Positions 44,893 to 53,862 of a stretch of 64,000 bases of DNA are shown here, piece after piece. Under the pieces are notes generated by a model that was not told the origin of the DNA, made no database searches, and saw nothing but the letters and a program-made list of their open reading frames with translations. This DNA comes from Lusitaniella coriacea LEGE 07157 (lineage in GTDB: Bacteria; Cyanobacteriota; Cyanobacteriia; Cyanobacteriales; Spirulinaceae), in contig NZ_JADEWZ010000012.1 of assembly GCF_015207425.1 (NCBI RefSeq), forward strand, positions 81,190 through 145,189, read 5' to 3'. A program made the position numbers and the translations under genes. The stretch's first letter is position 1; every line of letters starts with the position of its first letter.

Positions 44893-45728
44893 TTGCGCTG
44901 TCGCATGGCACTTGCACCGAGGAAACCTCCGATCAATAAACCCAAAATTGAGGTGGGTTCGGGAACGGAAACAGGTGGCGAGGTGGGTGGAGACTGAATT
45001 TGTTTGTGTTGCGAGAAACTCAGGGGTTCGTCAGTTCCTAAGAGAAAGTTCCAAGCAAAGGCAAATGTGCCATCTGCATCAAGTAATGGTCCACCAAAGT
45101 TGTTGAGAACGGTACGGGAATCATCTGTTAAATCATCTCGAAGATCGTCAAATTCACTAATTTCAAAACCATCGGGAAAAGGATTGACTTCAACAGTTGC
45201 CGTGAACCCTTCCGGAGTAGTTTGTTGGGCTGTATTACCAGAAATCTGAGTCGTATCGTTGGAAAATGCGTTGTTGAGATCGAAGTCGGTATAAGCGAAT
45301 AAACTCACCGCGCGATCGCGCGCATCCCGATTGGTGATAGTTATCGTTTCGTAGAAGTCCGATGTCCCGCTACCCAATTGACCGCCAACGAGTTCTAGAT
45401 TAAGGGAAATATCAAACCCAAACCCGCTATATACAGCAAGTGCTGTACTTTGGGTCGTGGTGAGTTGGACGAGATCGAGATCGGCAAAAGATGTCTCTGC
45501 ACGATTCGCGTCATTTCCAATATTGAAAAAAAACAATCCTTGAAAAAGGTTATTAATCCCGTCAATTTCCCATCGTTGCGTTCGTGCTTCTTCCTCATCA
45601 AATTCAATAGAGGAATTCCCAGAAACAAGCGTTACGGCATTAGCGGGATTCACAGCCATCCCAACACTAATTAAAACGCCAATTGTTGTTGCGAGAGGGA
45701 GTTTTTGCCAAGGTTTTGAAATGGGCAT
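44889..45728 (-). CDS. PEP-CTERM sorted extracellular protein 3
   Basis: The 279-aa protein has a signal peptide ('TIGVLISVGMAVNPANA'), a beta-rich domain without recognised catalytic residues and the tail 'VPEPTSILGLLIGGFLGASA' with 'MRQRK'. Its stop codon lies in the end of the adjacent repeat element, so the extreme C-terminus may have been set by that insertion. A GCTTAGT / ACTAAGC inverted repeat lies 63-85 bp before the start (45791-45813). Confidence 0.9.
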   Translation of the reverse strand: MPISKPWQKLPLATTIGVLISVGMAVNPANAVTLVSGNSSIEFDEEEARTQRWEIDGINNLFQGLFFFNIGNDANRAETSFADLDLVQLTTTQSTALAVYSGFGFDISLNLELVGGQLGSGTSDFYETITITNRDARDRAVSLFAYTDFDLNNAFSNDTTQISGNTAQQTTPEGFTATVEVNPFPDGFEISEFDDLRDDLTDDSRTVLNNFGGPLLDADGTFAFAWNFLLGTDEPLSFSQHKQIQSPPTSPPVSVPEPTSILGLLIGGFLGASAMRQRK

Positions 45729-46107
45729 AGCGTATAATAGAACAACTCAAAGTTAATTTTGTGCGCTTGAGATAGATGCCCTTAAACTTTGCTTAGTAAT
45801 ATTTTGACTAAGCGATCGCGGAAAAGTTTTTTCTGTCGATCTAAAATATTTCAATGAACCTTTTTGCAAGGTCATATATATTTTAATTAAACGACCATAC
45901 AAATTACGTATCTTTACGCAATCTTGAAAAAATAGCTAGTTATATAAAGATAAGACGAAGAAATAGAGTGAATTGTTTCGTGAGTGATTTCCTGTGGTAC
46001 CTCACTGATTCTTTGCTTGCAGAGGTTGACTCCATTGGGATATCTTGTCAGTTGCGCGATCGCGTACCGCTCAACGCTACACTGCTATTCTCCACTCTTC
46101 TGCACCA
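45729..46107. other. Gene-free region with candidate operator
   Basis: A perfect 7-bp inverted repeat GCTTAGT / ACTAAGC with a 9-nt spacer lies at 45791-45813, upstream of the third PEP-CTERM gene. No gene is seen. The remainder is AT-rich. Confidence 0.4.
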
Positions 46108-47040
46108 TCACTCCCGATGCCAAATCTTAATCGTCGCGTCTTCACCCCCAGTTGCCAGCATTTGACCATCTGGACTGAAAGCAACTGCCAATCCTTCTGT
46201 CGAATGTTCTGTGAGCATACAAATTTCTTGACTCGTACTGACTTCCCAAAATCTGATTCGTTCATCTCGCCCACAACTAGCAACAGTCTGACCATCTGGA
46301 CTCAAAGCAATCATACAATCCGTATCAATGGGAATCGTCCACATTTCCTGTCCTGTTGCTAAATCCCAAAGTTTCATCGTCTCGTCCATGCTACTGCTGG
46401 CAAAAATTTTGCAATCTTGGCTAATGGCAACAGAATAAACGACATCTTGGTGATTTCTTAAGGTATAAAGTTCCTGTCTCGTTTTCAAATTAAAGATTTT
46501 GATATCACATCCAGAAGCACTTGCTAAAATTTCTCCATCCGAACTAACAGTCATATCATCAATACTCTCAACATATTGAGTCAAAATGCAGAGTTCTTGC
46601 CCCGTTTTGATATTCCACAACCTGAGTGAGGGTTTTTCATAATACGAATCGCTTCCACTAATAAGGGTTTGGCTATCTGGAGTAATAGCAATACTAATCG
46701 ATTCGCTTGAATATCCAGGTAGATGGTGCAGTTCTCGACCTGTCGCCATGTCCCAAATCTTTATGGCGCTGGGAATCGTACCGTTAGCACTGCAACTCGC
46801 AATAAACTGACTATCAGCACTCATTACAACGCCTTGAATAGCGTCACTAATTTTGCCATCATTTTGCCTTAAAGTATGAATTTCCTGTTCGGTCTTTAAG
46901 TTCCAGCTTTTAACAGTACCATCCCAACTTCCACTGACAAGTTTTTGACTGTCTGGACTAAAGACGATCGAACTAACACTTTCTTCATGTCCAATGAGGG
47001 TGCGAACACAACACCAATTTTGATTTTTAGGGTTTGTCAT
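46108..47040 (-). CDS. WD40-repeat protein
   Basis: From ATG 47040 the 310-aa product consists of seven WD40 blades with 'VFSPDSQKLVSGSWDGTVKSW', 'AFSPDGQMLATGGEDATIKIW' and similar units, and no other domain. It is likely a binding platform. The preceding gene on the same strand, 17 bp upstream, encodes a small membrane protein, so the two probably act together. An upstream in-frame extension is possible but overlaps that gene. Confidence 0.85.
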   Translation of the reverse strand: MTNPKNQNWCCVRTLIGHEESVSSIVFSPDSQKLVSGSWDGTVKSWNLKTEQEIHTLRQNDGKISDAIQGVVMSADSQFIASCSANGTIPSAIKIWDMATGRELHHLPGYSSESISIAITPDSQTLISGSDSYYEKPSLRLWNIKTGQELCILTQYVESIDDMTVSSDGEILASASGCDIKIFNLKTRQELYTLRNHQDVVYSVAISQDCKIFASSSMDETMKLWDLATGQEMWTIPIDTDCMIALSPDGQTVASCGRDERIRFWEVSTSQEICMLTEHSTEGLAVAFSPDGQMLATGGEDATIKIWHRE

Positions 47041-47057
47041 AGCGAGAATGTCAACAT

Positions 47058-47441
47058 TTAAAGAAATATAGTGAATACGACTAATGCAATGGTGAAAAAC
47101 GCCCCAATTACCATTTGTTTTGATAAATAGGTGATTATCCAAAAAATAAAATTTAGTAAAATTGTCATCCCTGCTCCCACGAAAACACTTCTTAAAAACC
47201 TCCATCTCTTCATTATTGCTGTCCACAATAAGAGAGGAGTAACATAAAGAAACTGCGATACTCCAAGGAAAACAGAAATGATTGCCAAAATATCTATATC
47301 AAGACGCTCGGGTCTTACAGGATTGCCAGGTTCATAATAAAATATAGCGGGCAAAAAAAGAACAACAGCTATTACTGCATTGAGAAGAATCAAAGTTTTA
47401 ATAATGTCAGAGTCAACTGAATCTCTGTATTTTCTTCTCAT
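47058..47441 (-). CDS. Four-span membrane protein upstream of WD40 gene
   Basis: The 127-aa protein has a basic N-terminus ('MRRKYRDSVDSD') and about four hydrophobic segments ('TLILLNAVIAVVLFLPAIFY', 'ILAIISVFLGVSQFLYV' and two more). I recognise no family. The 17-bp gap to the WD40 gene suggests a two-gene operon. Confidence 0.65.
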   Translation of the reverse strand: MRRKYRDSVDSDIIKTLILLNAVIAVVLFLPAIFYYEPGNPVRPERLDIDILAIISVFLGVSQFLYVTPLLLWTAIMKRWRFLRSVFVGAGMTILLNFIFWIITYLSKQMVIGAFFTIALVVFTIFL

Positions 47442-47528
47442 TATTAAAGTATTTCAAAAATAATCACTTCATAAGAAAAGGGCGCAAGCATTGCGCCCCT
47501 ACGAATTCCGATTAATATTTGTCGTGAG

Positions 47529-48353
47529 TTAAACGACCACTTTCTTTGCTAAACCCAATGCACGCAACACTTGGATTGCCCACCAGGTCATATCGATTTC
47601 CCACCAACGCAGTCCGGCTTTTGCCACGCGAGGATGTGCGTGATGGTTGTTGTGCCACCCTTCTCCATAGGTTAACAGGGCTGCCCACCATAGGTTGCGC
47701 GAACCGTCTGGAACGTCAAAGGTGCGATAACCGCGCATATGGCTGGCGGAGTTGATTAACCAAGTACTGTGCCACAGGACGACGGCGCGTAAGAATACGC
47801 CCCAAATGACAAAAGACCATCCCCCTAAAGCGTAGAGCAATAAGCCCAAGGGCAGTTGCAACCAGAGAAAGTTACGGTTGAGCCAGCGATAGTAGGAATC
47901 GCGTTCTAAATCCGGTGCAGACTTTTTATAGATTTCGTAGTTGAAAAATTGGTCGCGGAGGAACAATATCCAAAGCATATGACTCCACCAGAACCCGCGA
48001 CTTGCGGCGTAGGGGTCTTTGGCTTCATCTTCGGTATGGGCGTGGTGCAGGCGATGTCCGGAAACCCAGAAGATGGGCCCGCCTTGCAAGGCTAGCGCGC
48101 CGAGGGTTGCAAGGATATATTCCAACCATTTTGGGACTTGTAAACTGCGATGGGTGAGGAGGCGATGGTAACCCAAACAAATCCCAATACTACCGAAAAG
48201 CCAGTGTAGGAAGAGGGTTACGCCGAGGGCAGACCAGGAGAAGAAGAAGGGGCTTAGGAGGGCAAGGGCGTGGAAGGCTCCGAAAAACGCCACACTGGGC
48301 CAAGAGAGCGTGCCTTTTTGCTCGCTCTGTGCAGCAACGAGTTGTTGTGTCAT
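47529..48353 (-). CDS. desC: Delta-9 acyl-lipid fatty acid desaturase
   Basis: The 274-aa membrane di-iron desaturase introduces the first double bond into stearoyl/palmitoyl lipids. Three histidine boxes are complete: HRLLTH (63-68), HRLHH (100-104) and HNNHH (234-238). Several membrane segments flank them. It is divergent from a TetR-type regulator across 200 bp that contain two similar palindromes. Temperature or membrane-state regulation through that regulator is plausible. Confidence 0.94.
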   Translation of the reverse strand: MTQQLVAAQSEQKGTLSWPSVAFFGAFHALALLSPFFFSWSALGVTLFLHWLFGSIGICLGYHRLLTHRSLQVPKWLEYILATLGALALQGGPIFWVSGHRLHHAHTEDEAKDPYAASRGFWWSHMLWILFLRDQFFNYEIYKKSAPDLERDSYYRWLNRNFLWLQLPLGLLLYALGGWSFVIWGVFLRAVVLWHSTWLINSASHMRGYRTFDVPDGSRNLWWAALLTYGEGWHNNHHAHPRVAKAGLRWWEIDMTWWAIQVLRALGLAKKVVV

Positions 48354-48480
48354 TAATTACTTATCCTTGGGGAATGGAAGGAAGTAGCTTATATAATGCG
48401 GCTCTGCGAGATCGCGGACGTATCCGAACCCTCTCTTCTCAACTGACCTAAATTTGTCAGCTATAATCATATAGCAGAGA

Positions 48481-48544
48481 TGCAAGTACTACTTACATTT
48501 CTCAATGTAACAGAGATTTTTAATAACTGCAAGTGTCACTTGCA
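48481..48544. promoter_or_regulatory. Two TGCAAGT..ACTTGCA palindromes between desC and the TetR gene
   Basis: Site 1 (48481-48497) TGCAAGTACTACTTACA and site 2 (48528-48544) TGCAAGTGTCACTTGCA match at 13 of 17 positions and are 47 bp apart. Site 2 is a perfect 8-bp inverted repeat around one base. Site 2 ends 9 bp before the TetR start. They fit operators of the adjacent regulator; a TATAAT lies at 48462. Confidence 0.65.
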
Positions 48545-48553
48545 TCCAATTGA

Positions 48554-49816
48554 ATGCCCCAGTCACGTAAGTCAACCCGAAACCGCCTAATTGCGGCCGC
48601 TTTAGAGTTATTTGCTTCCAAAGGAATTACGGAAACCACGACCAAAGCCGTTGCCGAACGTGCTGGTGTTAATGAGGTGACGCTGTTCCGGCATTTTGGG
48701 AGCAAACAGGGTTTGTTGCTCGCAGTGCTTGAGGATGTTGCAGTTTTCACAAGATTGGGAAAGGGCGCGATCGCGCAAGCGGGAAAAGCCGACAATCCGA
48801 CCGAAACTCTGAGAAACTACGCCAATCTGCGCCTACAAATGCTCGAACGGGTTCCCGAACTGGTGAGATCGTTGATTGGGGAAGCGGGACAATACTCCCC
48901 AGAAAATCGTCAAGCCTTGGGACGGGGATTGCAAGCTTTAAATTGTTATATCGCCAGCGATTTAGATAAACTTCTGGGATCGGAGCAATTGGCGAGCCAC
49001 TTTCCCACAGCGAGTTTGTTGAATAGCCTCTTGCTGGGTTATTTTCTGGTGGAATTAACCAGTGAAGGGCATGACCTTTGGCAAGGGCGAGAGCAGTTTC
49101 TTGATAGTGTGGCGCAGTTATTTATTACGGGCGCGATCTCGCAGAGCCGCATCAGAGATGCGATCGCGCAAAGCCAATTTTCCGACGCGATTCCTTTGGG
49201 ATCTGCTCAAGGGAAGCACGCGCCACCCAAAAACGCCCCCATTTCCGACCTTCCCGCACCCCTCGTCCACACCATTCTTCAACGAGCAAAACGAAAGGGA
49301 CGGAATGAGTATGCTTGGGTTTACGTTCTTTTTAGCGCGGGGTTATCGCCCCAAGAAATCGTCACCCTAGAACGTTCCAACGCGATCGGCGAAACCGATC
49401 GACACCTATTGCAAATTAACATCGGCGCAGTGCGGCAAGTTCCCCTCAGCCACTGGATATTGGGCAAGCGCTACGGTTCCCCCACCAATAATCCCCTCAC
49501 CCAATGGCTGAAAAACAGAAAAGACGATCGCGCGGCACTTTTTCTCAACGAACAAGAACAACCTTTAGAAATCGCAGACCTCCAGGAAACCTGGGAGCTT
49601 TTAACAGAGGGATTGCTGACCCCTCAAGGTCAACCCCCCGCGATCGAACAAGCACGGCAAACTTGGTGCATTGAAATGTTAAGTAAGGGTATTGAAATAG
49701 AAGATTTGAGTATTTTGAGTGGAATGACAGTAGAGCAATTGCAACCCTACGCACAACGAGCGCGAGAAAAAACAGCCATCGAACAAGCCACTCGTCTAGA
49801 TCGAAGCAGTTCTTGA
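48554..49816 (+). CDS. TetR-family regulator fused to a tyrosine-recombinase-like C-terminal domain
   Basis: The 420-aa protein has an N-terminal TetR HTH (about 28-50, 'TTKAVAERAGVNEVTLFRHF') and ligand domain (about 55-195). After a linker rich in Ser/Ala/Pro, a domain (about 235-405) reads like a phage-integrase fold: 'YVLFSAGLSPQEIVTLE', 'INIGAVRQVPL' and 'WCIEMLSKGIEIEDLSILSG'. The catalytic Arg after the 'GL' and the HxLR motif are missing, so recombinase activity is unlikely. It is divergent from desC with two palindromes between. Confidence 0.85.
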   Translation: MPQSRKSTRNRLIAAALELFASKGITETTTKAVAERAGVNEVTLFRHFGSKQGLLLAVLEDVAVFTRLGKGAIAQAGKADNPTETLRNYANLRLQMLERVPELVRSLIGEAGQYSPENRQALGRGLQALNCYIASDLDKLLGSEQLASHFPTASLLNSLLLGYFLVELTSEGHDLWQGREQFLDSVAQLFITGAISQSRIRDAIAQSQFSDAIPLGSAQGKHAPPKNAPISDLPAPLVHTILQRAKRKGRNEYAWVYVLFSAGLSPQEIVTLERSNAIGETDRHLLQINIGAVRQVPLSHWILGKRYGSPTNNPLTQWLKNRKDDRAALFLNEQEQPLEIADLQETWELLTEGLLTPQGQPPAIEQARQTWCIEMLSKGIEIEDLSILSGMTVEQLQPYAQRAREKTAIEQATRLDRSSS

Positions 49817-49848
49817 TATCGCGCGATCCTCACCCTTTCTTTTTTCCT

Positions 49849-50766
49849 TTAGCCCGATAATCCTCCCAATTCCTCCACATTCTGCAAAGGAACGACATCG
49901 TGGAAGTGTTCGTAATCGATCGCGCGATCGTTATCTCCTTTGAACGTCACCACATCCACAAAGCGCCGATTCTCCAAAATATCCCTAGCCAAATAAACAT
50001 GACGTGCGTGCATTGTCTGTTTCACTGTTTCATCTAGACCATTAAACGTCACAATAATCTGAGCATTGTCTGCAATCAAAGACTCCAACGTTCGCCCATA
50101 CAAAGGGCTAGTCTCATCAAGAGGATGCATGATCGTCCAACTCAGTACAAAGGTTGGCGTATTCGAGCGTACCAACTTCAACGGATACAATCGTCGTAAA
50201 GAATGTCCCTCTGGTGTCGTCTCCGGAAGCAATAGATTCACATTAACCTCCGCTTCAACAATCAAATTACTGCGCTGGTTTGCCGTGCGAAACATCAACA
50301 TTGGCATCCCATTGTAAGGACAAATGACAGCCACATTACTGAATAAAATCCGAGCCGTTGGCATCGAAAAGCGGGCAAACATCAATCCCGTCGCCATCGC
50401 CATCCCCAGTAACCCAATAAAAACCTCAACCACAACGAGGATATTGATGTACGCAGTCCGAGGATACAGCGCGCCATATCCAATCGTTGCAAAGGTTTGG
50501 ACGCTGAAAAAGAAAGCATCGGCAAAAGAATTGGGATGAGCATTTTCAATCCCATTTCCCCCCAACAAATATGCAAAGGCAAAGAGCGTGTTAATTGCTA
50601 AATAAGTGACTCCCAACAGTCCTAGCAATTTAGGTAAGGATAGAGTAAACAGAATGTGATACAAATCGTCCCAATGAAATGCCGGAATACCCCTGCGGAC
50701 AATTCGGATTGAACCTAGATTGAGAATGGTTCGGGAAGATTTAGTCTTGTTTTTAACTCTGCCCAT
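49849..50766 (-). CDS. KirBac-type inward-rectifier potassium channel
   Basis: The 305-aa protein has two membrane helices (about 45-70 and 108-132) around the pore helix with selectivity filter TIGYG (94-98). A C-terminal Ig-like cytoplasmic domain ('PLKLVRSNTPTFVLSWTIMH', 'IIVTFNGLDETVKQTMHAR') is typical of prokaryotic Kir channels. It should conduct K+ in the cytoplasmic membrane. The length and order match KirBac. Confidence 0.93.
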   Translation of the reverse strand: MGRVKNKTKSSRTILNLGSIRIVRRGIPAFHWDDLYHILFTLSLPKLLGLLGVTYLAINTLFAFAYLLGGNGIENAHPNSFADAFFFSVQTFATIGYGALYPRTAYINILVVVEVFIGLLGMAMATGLMFARFSMPTARILFSNVAVICPYNGMPMLMFRTANQRSNLIVEAEVNVNLLLPETTPEGHSLRRLYPLKLVRSNTPTFVLSWTIMHPLDETSPLYGRTLESLIADNAQIIVTFNGLDETVKQTMHARHVYLARDILENRRFVDVVTFKGDNDRAIDYEHFHDVVPLQNVEELGGLSG

Positions 50767-50922
50767 AAACAGTTAGGTATCTAAAGCGATTGACTCTTAT
50801 TTATGTGATTTTACTGAGACATTTTTCAAAAAAGATAACCAAAATTCATAAAAAAAATGTTATTCATGTTCGACAAAATGGGAATGCTAAGAGGGTAGCA
50901 ACACAGCAATGATTTTCCAGCG

Positions 50923-51351
50923 ATGACAATGATTGAATTTTTGACCGATCTCAATGGAATTGGCGAACTGCGAGCGCGCAACGGTCAGTTTCTCGGTTTG
51001 CTCTCTAGCAATCTGTACGATTCCAACTCGATTATCAACCCGAATACTTACAGTCATCCCTATCGGCTGGATAGCATCCGCAACGATCGCAGTATCTATG
51101 GTGGAATGTATGGGTTATATAGTCCTTATAATCGCCACACTATAACTCCCCCTCTTATTCTCTATTACAACCAGCCCGTCCTGATTGTAACGAAAAACAT
51201 CGAGGTTGCGAATGGCGAGTTGCCCGTCATCGACCCGGATGTGCTGATGGGAACCTATATCCAGCTTGCGAGTTCTGGATGTCTGCCAAAGTCAAATCTG
51301 CAAATGCCAAAGACAAGAATTCCAATGACTCCTCTCTCCTATAGCTACTAA
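50923..51351 (+). CDS. Small conserved protein with 'YGxxxS' repeats
   Basis: The 142-aa protein has 'NGQFLGLLSSNLYDSNSIIN' and later repeated 'RNDRSIYGGMYGLYS' type segments. It resembles a cyanobacterial family with SNxYDxxSIxNP repeats and 'PPLILYYNQPVLIVTKN' near the end. Function is unknown. The start has no strong Shine-Dalgarno; an internal Met at codon 3 is equally possible. Confidence 0.65.
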   Translation: MTMIEFLTDLNGIGELRARNGQFLGLLSSNLYDSNSIINPNTYSHPYRLDSIRNDRSIYGGMYGLYSPYNRHTITPPLILYYNQPVLIVTKNIEVANGELPVIDPDVLMGTYIQLASSGCLPKSNLQMPKTRIPMTPLSYSY

Positions 51352-51662
51352 TCTGCGATGAACCGAAAGCTATCAACTTTTTCAAAGCAACTCTTTGCTC
51401 TCAATCTTAAAAAAACAATTCACTTCGCCATTTAAAAATTTTGCGGGACGCGATTGCAGTGTCTCTAAATAATTTGCCTCATTCGTCACGTAGGCAAATA
51501 AAAGAATATAGCGTACTGTTGGCATTCAATGTCACAGTGCGTATAGGTAGGCTCTGCGTCGCTACGACGACTGAACCGACTGACAACGAATCGCTGCAAG
51601 TTCGGGAGTTGACGCACAATGCACCACGGTTGTAGTCTCTCGCGATAAGTTAGTCGTGTTAG
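51352..51662. other. Gene-free stretch
   Basis: I see nothing to annotate. A 64-codon plus-strand frame at 51441-51635 lacks a family signature and a ribosome-binding site, and I do not call it. Confidence 0.4.
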
Positions 51663-51786
51663 TAAGCTAAAACATATCTAAATTGATTGAGTATAGGGCG
51701 CTCTGTATCAAAGTCGTTAATCCCTCTCCCCTCGGTCAGTGTCCCCGTGTCAGCCTCAGTCACAATTTAAATGCATAGCAGCTTAT
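51663..51786. repeat. About 124-bp dispersed repeat, copy 2
   Basis: It has the same ends and interior as 44765-44892 ('GGGCGCTCTGTAT', 'GTCAGCCTCAGTCACAATTT') with a few indels in the CACCGTGTC-rich middle. It lies 40 bp beyond the end of the DUF928 gene. Confidence 0.8.
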
Positions 51787-51826
51787 CGTAGGTTAATCCT
51801 TTGAAGCGGTGATGGAAGTGTTAGTC

Positions 51827-52687
51827 CTATTCAGCAGAGGTTTCGCAGCAATTGAGTAAGGAAACTCCTGCAATGGGTTCGAGTTGTACGGGTTCGGAGG
51901 CGAACAGTTCTTGCAACGCTGCGGTGGCTGCTTCTTTTTCATCGGGAGATTCTTGCAGGTTGGCTAAGGTTGCAAGCAATTCGTGCCAAATCCCGTGCTT
52001 TCCATACAATGCAGCTTGTTGGAGGGGAGAGAGGGTTTCTAGTTCTTGGGTAAAGGTAGGTGCAATCGAATCGGGTTGGATGCGTTGAATCCAGCCTCCT
52101 ACAGTGGTGTTGCCAGAGTTGTCGATGAAGACGGAATCGTTCTTGCAACTGAGGTGAACAGACCATTGATATTTCCGATCCGCTTCGAGGTAGGATTTTC
52201 CTGTTTCTGGATTGAGGGGAAGTTGAAGGCGAATGATTCCCGCGCGATCGGGGGATGTGAAAGTGGTGAAGTAAATCTCGCGGTTTCCTGATTCATCTTT
52301 GAGTAAGAATTCTCCTTGCATTGGGGTTGTTGTTGCAGGAATAAAGATAAAAATATCAGGCTGTTCGCGGGTGGTTAAGCCGATTTTTGTTGCTGGGATA
52401 ATCGCTGTGAGTTGGGGTTGGGTGTCGCGAGGAGAGAAGGATAAGAGATCGCGCATTTCCACTTTTTCTTCCGAACAGGTGCCGCGAGTCCCTCCCGTTC
52501 CGGTGACTGTCCTCGGTTCTCCTCTACGATCGGATGGAGGGGTAAAACCCAAAGGGGGGTTGAATGAGACTCCTGTGGGTGTAGGGGTTGGCGAGATTTG
52601 AGCTTGAGTTGAAAATGGGGGAAGCGAAATCGCGGTTAGAGTGGCAGAGAGAATAAGGCTTGAAAGGATAGATGCAGTTTTAGCCAT
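51827..52687 (-). CDS. DUF928 domain protein
   Basis: The 286-aa exported protein (signal peptide 'ILSSLILSATLTAISLPPFS', cleaved about 30) is a DUF928 member: 'LTAIIPATKIGLTTREQPDI', 'LPLNPETGKSYLEADRKYQW', 'VGGWIQRI' and a helical tail 'LSPLQQAALYGKHGIWHELL'. Such proteins often accompany CHAT/CHASE2 signalling genes in cyanobacteria; none is next to it here. Function is unknown. Confidence 0.88.
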   Translation of the reverse strand: MAKTASILSSLILSATLTAISLPPFSTQAQISPTPTPTGVSFNPPLGFTPPSDRRGEPRTVTGTGGTRGTCSEEKVEMRDLLSFSPRDTQPQLTAIIPATKIGLTTREQPDIFIFIPATTTPMQGEFLLKDESGNREIYFTTFTSPDRAGIIRLQLPLNPETGKSYLEADRKYQWSVHLSCKNDSVFIDNSGNTTVGGWIQRIQPDSIAPTFTQELETLSPLQQAALYGKHGIWHELLATLANLQESPDEKEAATAALQELFASEPVQLEPIAGVSLLNCCETSAE

Positions 52688-53000
52688 AATGATTAAACTG
52701 AATTTTAGAAACTTAAGAGCGCTACAGAAGAACTACCAAAGAAGCACGATTGTTTTCGGATAAGTTTCTGAATTTTATTTTTGAATAAAAATTATTTTAG
52801 CAATAATATTTGGAGGTGTGACGAGCATCATATTAGAGGGTAATCGCGATCGCTGGAGTCGAGTACCTCTGTCAATTAAATATTCAATTTAACTCACTCT
52901 TTTTGGGGATTAAGTTCACAAAATATGTGGATGCGGATCAATGGACAACTCCGCGCGATCGGTGATGATAAGAATGTAAGCAATCGGAGGTCACCCAGAC
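52688..53000. other. Gene-free divergent promoter region
   Basis: This AT-rich spacer lies between the DUF928 gene (minus) and the DUF4278 gene (plus). Apart from a GCGATCGC and a candidate ribosome-binding site (GGAGG at 52986) for the latter, nothing specific is seen. Confidence 0.4.
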
Positions 53001-53177
53001 ATGAAACTTTCTTATCGCGGCGCATCCTATCAAGCAAAGTCTCGCAAGATCGAAACAGTGGAGTCGGGAGTGTCAGGTCAGTTTCGCGGTCAAACCTATC
53101 CAATCCGCCGTTCGCAATCTATCTCTAAGTCTTCTCTCAGTGTCAGAAAATATCGCGGTATTCCCTACGAAAATTAA
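53001..53177 (+). CDS. DUF4278 family small protein
   Basis: This 58-aa frame reads 'MKLSYRGASYQAKSRKIET' and later 'GQFRGQTYPIRR', the two characteristic stretches of the cyanobacterial DUF4278 family, ending 'KYRGIPYEN'. GGAGG lies 10 nt upstream. A strong terminator follows, so the gene is a single transcript unit. Function is unknown; some members are stress-induced. Confidence 0.9.
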   Translation: MKLSYRGASYQAKSRKIETVESGVSGQFRGQTYPIRRSQSISKSSLSVRKYRGIPYEN

Positions 53178-53236
53178 TTATACTGCTGATATTAACTGAG
53201 ACATTTTTTCTCCTCTTGATGACGACGTATGAATGA

Positions 53237-53266
53237 CCCCAACAGTAATGTTGGGGCTTTTTTTTT
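53237..53266 (+). terminator. Rho-independent terminator after DUF4278 gene
   Basis: CCCCAAC / GTTGGGG, 6-nt loop, followed by C and nine or more T. A textbook terminator about 60 bp after the stop. Confidence 0.88.
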
Positions 53267-53350
53267 GCTTGGGATAGGAAATAACTTTCTTTGAAAACGG
53301 AATAACAAACCGCGATCGCGCTCCGACAGAAATACCCCGTCTATCCCCTT

Positions 53351-53836
53351 TTACTGGCGCGAGTCAAAACTTTTGGCTTCTGACATATCGTAAATCTCCA
53401 CCTCTTCTCCAAGCCTAAGCATTCGCTTACCTAAGCGAGGAAAGTCTGCAATTTCAACATTGAGGTTTTCTCCGCCCATTAGATAAACTAGGTGTTCGTC
53501 ATAGGGATTCCGCAAATGGTGAGCGACTGATGGTGTGGGAAATCCCATAAAATCGCCCGCTCCAACTTCAAACTCTTCACCATCAATTTCTGCTATTGCG
53601 CGACCAGAGATGATATAAATCCATTCTTCTTCTCGATGGTGAGAATGATAAATAAATGATTCTTTCCCCGGTGGTATCTTTGCAAAACTCACGCCAACTC
53701 GTTTGAGTCCAACGATAGGACTTAATCGGGTTCCGCTGATTTGTGAGTTAGAGTTCCAAGGGTGAGAGAAAGTCGCTTCTTGCTCGGCTATTTCGTTGGC
53801 TCGCAAAAGATAGACTCTTTTCTCCGGCTCCGCCAT
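53351..53836 (-). CDS. Cupin-domain protein
   Basis: The 161-aa protein (ATG 53836 chosen over an upstream codon) has the two cupin motifs: 'PPGKESFIYHSHHREEEWIY' (His-His-Glu metal ligands) and 'EVGAGDFMGFPTPSVAHHLR' (last His). It is a single beta-barrel protein; substrate unknown. It follows the 271-aa secreted protein gene by 26 bp. Confidence 0.9.
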   Translation of the reverse strand: MAEPEKRVYLLRANEIAEQEATFSHPWNSNSQISGTRLSPIVGLKRVGVSFAKIPPGKESFIYHSHHREEEWIYIISGRAIAEIDGEEFEVGAGDFMGFPTPSVAHHLRNPYDEHLVYLMGGENLNVEIADFPRLGKRMLRLGEEVEIYDMSEAKSFDSRQ

Positions 53837-53862
53837 ATTAATACTTGCTCCTCTTTCGTTTC

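Noticed and set aside
51441..51635. 64-codon plus-strand frame
   Set aside because: No ribosome-binding site, no similarity I recognise; it lies in a gene-poor repeat-adjacent stretch.
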